Below are positions 62,042 to 64,000 of a stretch of DNA of 64,000 nt, piece after piece. This stretch comes from Chryseomicrobium sp. FSL W7-1435 (GTDB lineage Bacteria > Bacillota > Bacilli > Bacillales_A > Planococcaceae): assembly GCF_038595005.1 (NCBI RefSeq), contig NZ_CP151997.1, positions 868,001 through 932,000 of the forward strand, read 5' to 3'. The position numbers and the translations under genes were made by a program. Positions within the stretch are counted from its first letter, which is position 1. Every line of letters starts with the position of its first letter. The notes under the pieces were generated by a model, which did no database searches, had not been told where the DNA came from, and saw only the letters and a list, made by a program, of their open reading frames with translations.

Positions 62042-63138
62042 ATATTGTTATCACCGGCGCAAACGGCTTTATTGGAAATAATTTACTGAGTCAACTTAAG
62101 AACCAAGGCTATTCAAACCTTTCACTGATTACCAGAAATACCTCCAATGAACATATAAATTCAATTCTAAAAGAGACAAATTTTGTCTATCATTTGGCAG
62201 GTATCAATCGACCAATCAAGGAAGAGGAGTTTGAAATAGGAAATAGAGGTTTTACTCAACAAATAATAGATTGTCTAATTGAAGTAAACAATATAGTGCC
62301 AATTGTAGTTACTTCCTCCAAACAAGCTGCGAGTGAGAATGCTTATGGACTTAGTAAAAAAGCAGCAGAAGAAGCAGTTGAAAAATACGCTAAAGAAAAT
62401 AAGATTGAATGCGGTATCTATCGCTTACCAAATGTATTCGGTAAATGGAGCAAACCAAATTATAATAGTGCGATTGCAACATTTTGTTATAATATTGCTC
62501 GCGACCTTCCAATTCAAGTCAATAATCCGAATGTAGAACTTACTTTAGTTTATATCGATGATGTAGTAAATGAATTCATCAAATGTTTAGAGGGTATGAA
62601 CACTCTTTATAGAGAAGTACCAGTAATTCATAAGAAGAAGCTTGGCGAAATTGTTGAGTTAATTTACTCTTTTAAAGCTTCACGTGAAAATAGAAGCCTT
62701 CCGAAATTAGACAATCCATTTGAGAAAAAGTTATATAGTACATATTTAAGCTTTTTACCTGAAGATCAATTCAGTTATGAGTTAAAAATGAACGTGGACC
62801 ACCGAGGTTCCTTTACGGAGTTCATTAAAACTGTAGATAGAGGTCAAGTTTCTATTAACATTTCTAAACCAGGAATCACAAAAGGTAACCATTGGCATCA
62901 CACAAAAAATGAAAAATTCTTGGTCGTGAGTGGGAATGGAGTTCTTCGATTCCGCAAGCCAGATGAAGAAAAGGTTATTGAGTACTTTGTAAGTGGTGAT
63001 AAGTTAGAAGCTGTAGATATTCCTGTAGGTTACACACACAATATCGAAAATTTAGGAGAAACAGATATGGTGACGGTTATGTGGGTAAATGAACCATTCG
63101 ATCCTGATAATCCGGACACCTATTTCTTGGAGGTTTAA
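62023..63138 (+). CDS. capF: Bifunctional reductase/cupin epimerase CapF
   Basis: The protein has 371 residues. The N-terminal SDR domain (about 1-245, ITGANGFIGNNL) has a Y-x3-K in AYGLSKKAAE. The C-terminal cupin (about 260-371) has metal-binding NHWHHTKNEKFLVV and a DIPVGYTHNIENLG motif. CapF epimerises C3 and reduces C4 to give UDP-6-deoxy-N-acetyl-talosamine. It overlaps capE by 19 bases. Confidence 0.94.
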   Translation: MANKELNIVITGANGFIGNNLLSQLKNQGYSNLSLITRNTSNEHINSILKETNFVYHLAGINRPIKEEEFEIGNRGFTQQIIDCLIEVNNIVPIVVTSSKQAASENAYGLSKKAAEEAVEKYAKENKIECGIYRLPNVFGKWSKPNYNSAIATFCYNIARDLPIQVNNPNVELTLVYIDDVVNEFIKCLEGMNTLYREVPVIHKKKLGEIVELIYSFKASRENRSLPKLDNPFEKKLYSTYLSFLPEDQFSYELKMNVDHRGSFTEFIKTVDRGQVSINISKPGITKGNHWHHTKNEKFLVVSGNGVLRFRKPDEEKVIEYFVSGDKLEAVDIPVGYTHNIENLGETDMVTVMWVNEPFDPDNPDTYFLEV

Positions 63139-63139
63139 T

Positions 63140-64000
63140 GTGAAGAAACTAAAAGTAATGACGGTAGTTGGTACGAGACCAGAAATCATTCGTTTATCAG
63201 CAGTCATCAATAAATTAGAAGAATCAAATGCAATTGAACATATTCTAGTTCACACAGGTCAGAACTATGACTATGAATTGAATGAAGTTTTCTTTAAAGA
63301 CTTTAACTTGAAAAAGCCTGATTATTTCTTGAATGCAGCTACAGGTACTGCTGTTGAAACTGTTGGAAATATCTTGATTAAGATTGACCCGATTCTTGAA
63401 AAAGTGAAACCAGATGCATTTTTAGTGTTGGGCGATACGAATAGTTGTCTATGTGCTATTGCGGCGAAACGTCGCCAGATTCCAATATTCCATATGGAAG
63501 CAGGAAATCGTTGTTTCGATCAGCGTGTTCCTGAAGAAACAAACCGTAAAATTGTTGATCATGTAGCAGATATCAACCTTACTTATTCAGACATTGCACG
63601 CGAGTATTTATTACGTGAAGGTTTACCAGCTGATCGCATTATTAAAACTGGTAGTCCTATGTTTGAGGTTTTGAATAGCCGTAAGGAAGAAATTGCGAAT
63701 TCAGATGTATTAAAACGCTTAAAACTAGAAGAGGGTAAATACTTTTTAGTATCTGCACACCGGGAAGAAAATATTTCTTCTAATAAGAACTTTATGAACT
63801 TGGTTGAAACATTAAATACAATCGCTGAGAAGTATCAATATCCAATTATCATCAGTACGCATCCTAGGACGATGAAGATGATTGAAGAAAAAGGGGTTAA
63901 ATTCCATAATCTTGTTCAAACATTAAAGCCGTTAGGGTTTATTGATTATAATAAATTACAAATTAATTCTAAAGCAGTTTTAAGTGATAGTGGAACGATT
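63140..64000 (+). CDS. capG: UDP-N-acetylglucosamine 2-epimerase family, CapG (3' end outside window)
   Basis: The GTG at 63140 follows GGAGG and is one base after the capF stop. 287 codons are visible and the frame is open at the right edge. VMTVVGTRPEIIRLSAVI opens a non-hydrolysing 2-epimerase fold; LVLGDTNS, HMEAGNRCFD, PEETNRKIVDH and SAHREENI are family motifs. As the third gene after capE and capF it should complete UDP-L-FucNAc. Confidence 0.93.
   Translation, partial: MKKLKVMTVVGTRPEIIRLSAVINKLEESNAIEHILVHTGQNYDYELNEVFFKDFNLKKPDYFLNAATGTAVETVGNILIKIDPILEKVKPDAFLVLGDTNSCLCAIAAKRRQIPIFHMEAGNRCFDQRVPEETNRKIVDHVADINLTYSDIAREYLLREGLPADRIIKTGSPMFEVLNSRKEEIANSDVLKRLKLEEGKYFLVSAHREENISSNKNFMNLVETLNTIAEKYQYPIIISTHPRTMKMIEEKGVKFHNLVQTLKPLGFIDYNKLQINSKAVLSDSGTI

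Overview
The window looks like a chromosomal segment of a low-to-moderate GC Gram-positive bacterium of the Bacilli, probably Planococcaceae or a close relative (inference). Pointers are strong GGAGG ribosome sites with GTG/TTG starts, SigI/RsgI, YocH- and LytE-like wall hydrolases, WalR-type boxes, and a CsaB/TagA secondary cell wall polysaccharide (SCWP) locus surrounded by SLH-domain proteins. No phage, IS transposase, CRISPR array, tRNA or rRNA was seen.

Layout. 1-5.6 kb: end of an IDEAL-domain gene, a Yip1-like/HlyD-like pair, YhdT-PanF pantothenate uptake and an EamA exporter. 5.7-9.6 kb: a secreted Lys/Glu-rich protein and the sigI-rsgI pair, with matching SigI-like promoter sequences before the secreted gene and before sigI. 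9.9-14.1 kb: the argCJBD operon. 14.6-19 kb: a NERD protein, an old-yellow-enzyme family oxidoreductase, a WalR-box-associated LysM/3D protein and an XRE-cupin regulator. 19.3-26.3 kb: four SLH-anchored wall or protein hydrolases (NlpC/P60, subtilase, amidase, glucosaminidase). 26.7-32 kb: tagA, a flippase, a DUF5693-type protein and csaB, the likely SCWP synthesis and pyruvylation module to which SLH domains bind. 33-54 kb: an acyltransferase, an SLH 5'-nucleotidase, a membrane HtrA-like protease, a LysM-NlpC/P60 hydrolase, three paralogous SLH-only proteins, a Ser/Gly-linker membrane protein and a 1608-residue SLH subtilase. 54.3-64 kb: an exopolysaccharide operon region (tyrosine kinase modulator, kinase and phosphatase, CapD-like dehydratase, priming transferase, GT4) ending in CapE-CapF-CapG, the UDP-N-acetyl-L-fucosamine pathway.

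The intergenic DNA is the most unusual part. (i) Five same-orientation copies of a 0.86-1.1 kb non-coding element, organised as a large nested inverted repeat, lie between the genes from csaB to the giant subtilase. (ii) A family of ~125-bp modules occurs singly, in tandem (5.4 copies before sigI) and inside four of the large elements; its predicted stems differ between subfamilies by complementary changes. (iii) Three loci carry arrays of a GATGA-type motif at 19-21 bp spacing, two helical turns, partly organised as an 82-bp higher-order unit. (iv) Three copies of a ~125-bp GC-richer Bacillaceae-type dispersed repeat are each followed by a terminator hairpin. All of this was read by eye; no alignment, folding or database search was run.
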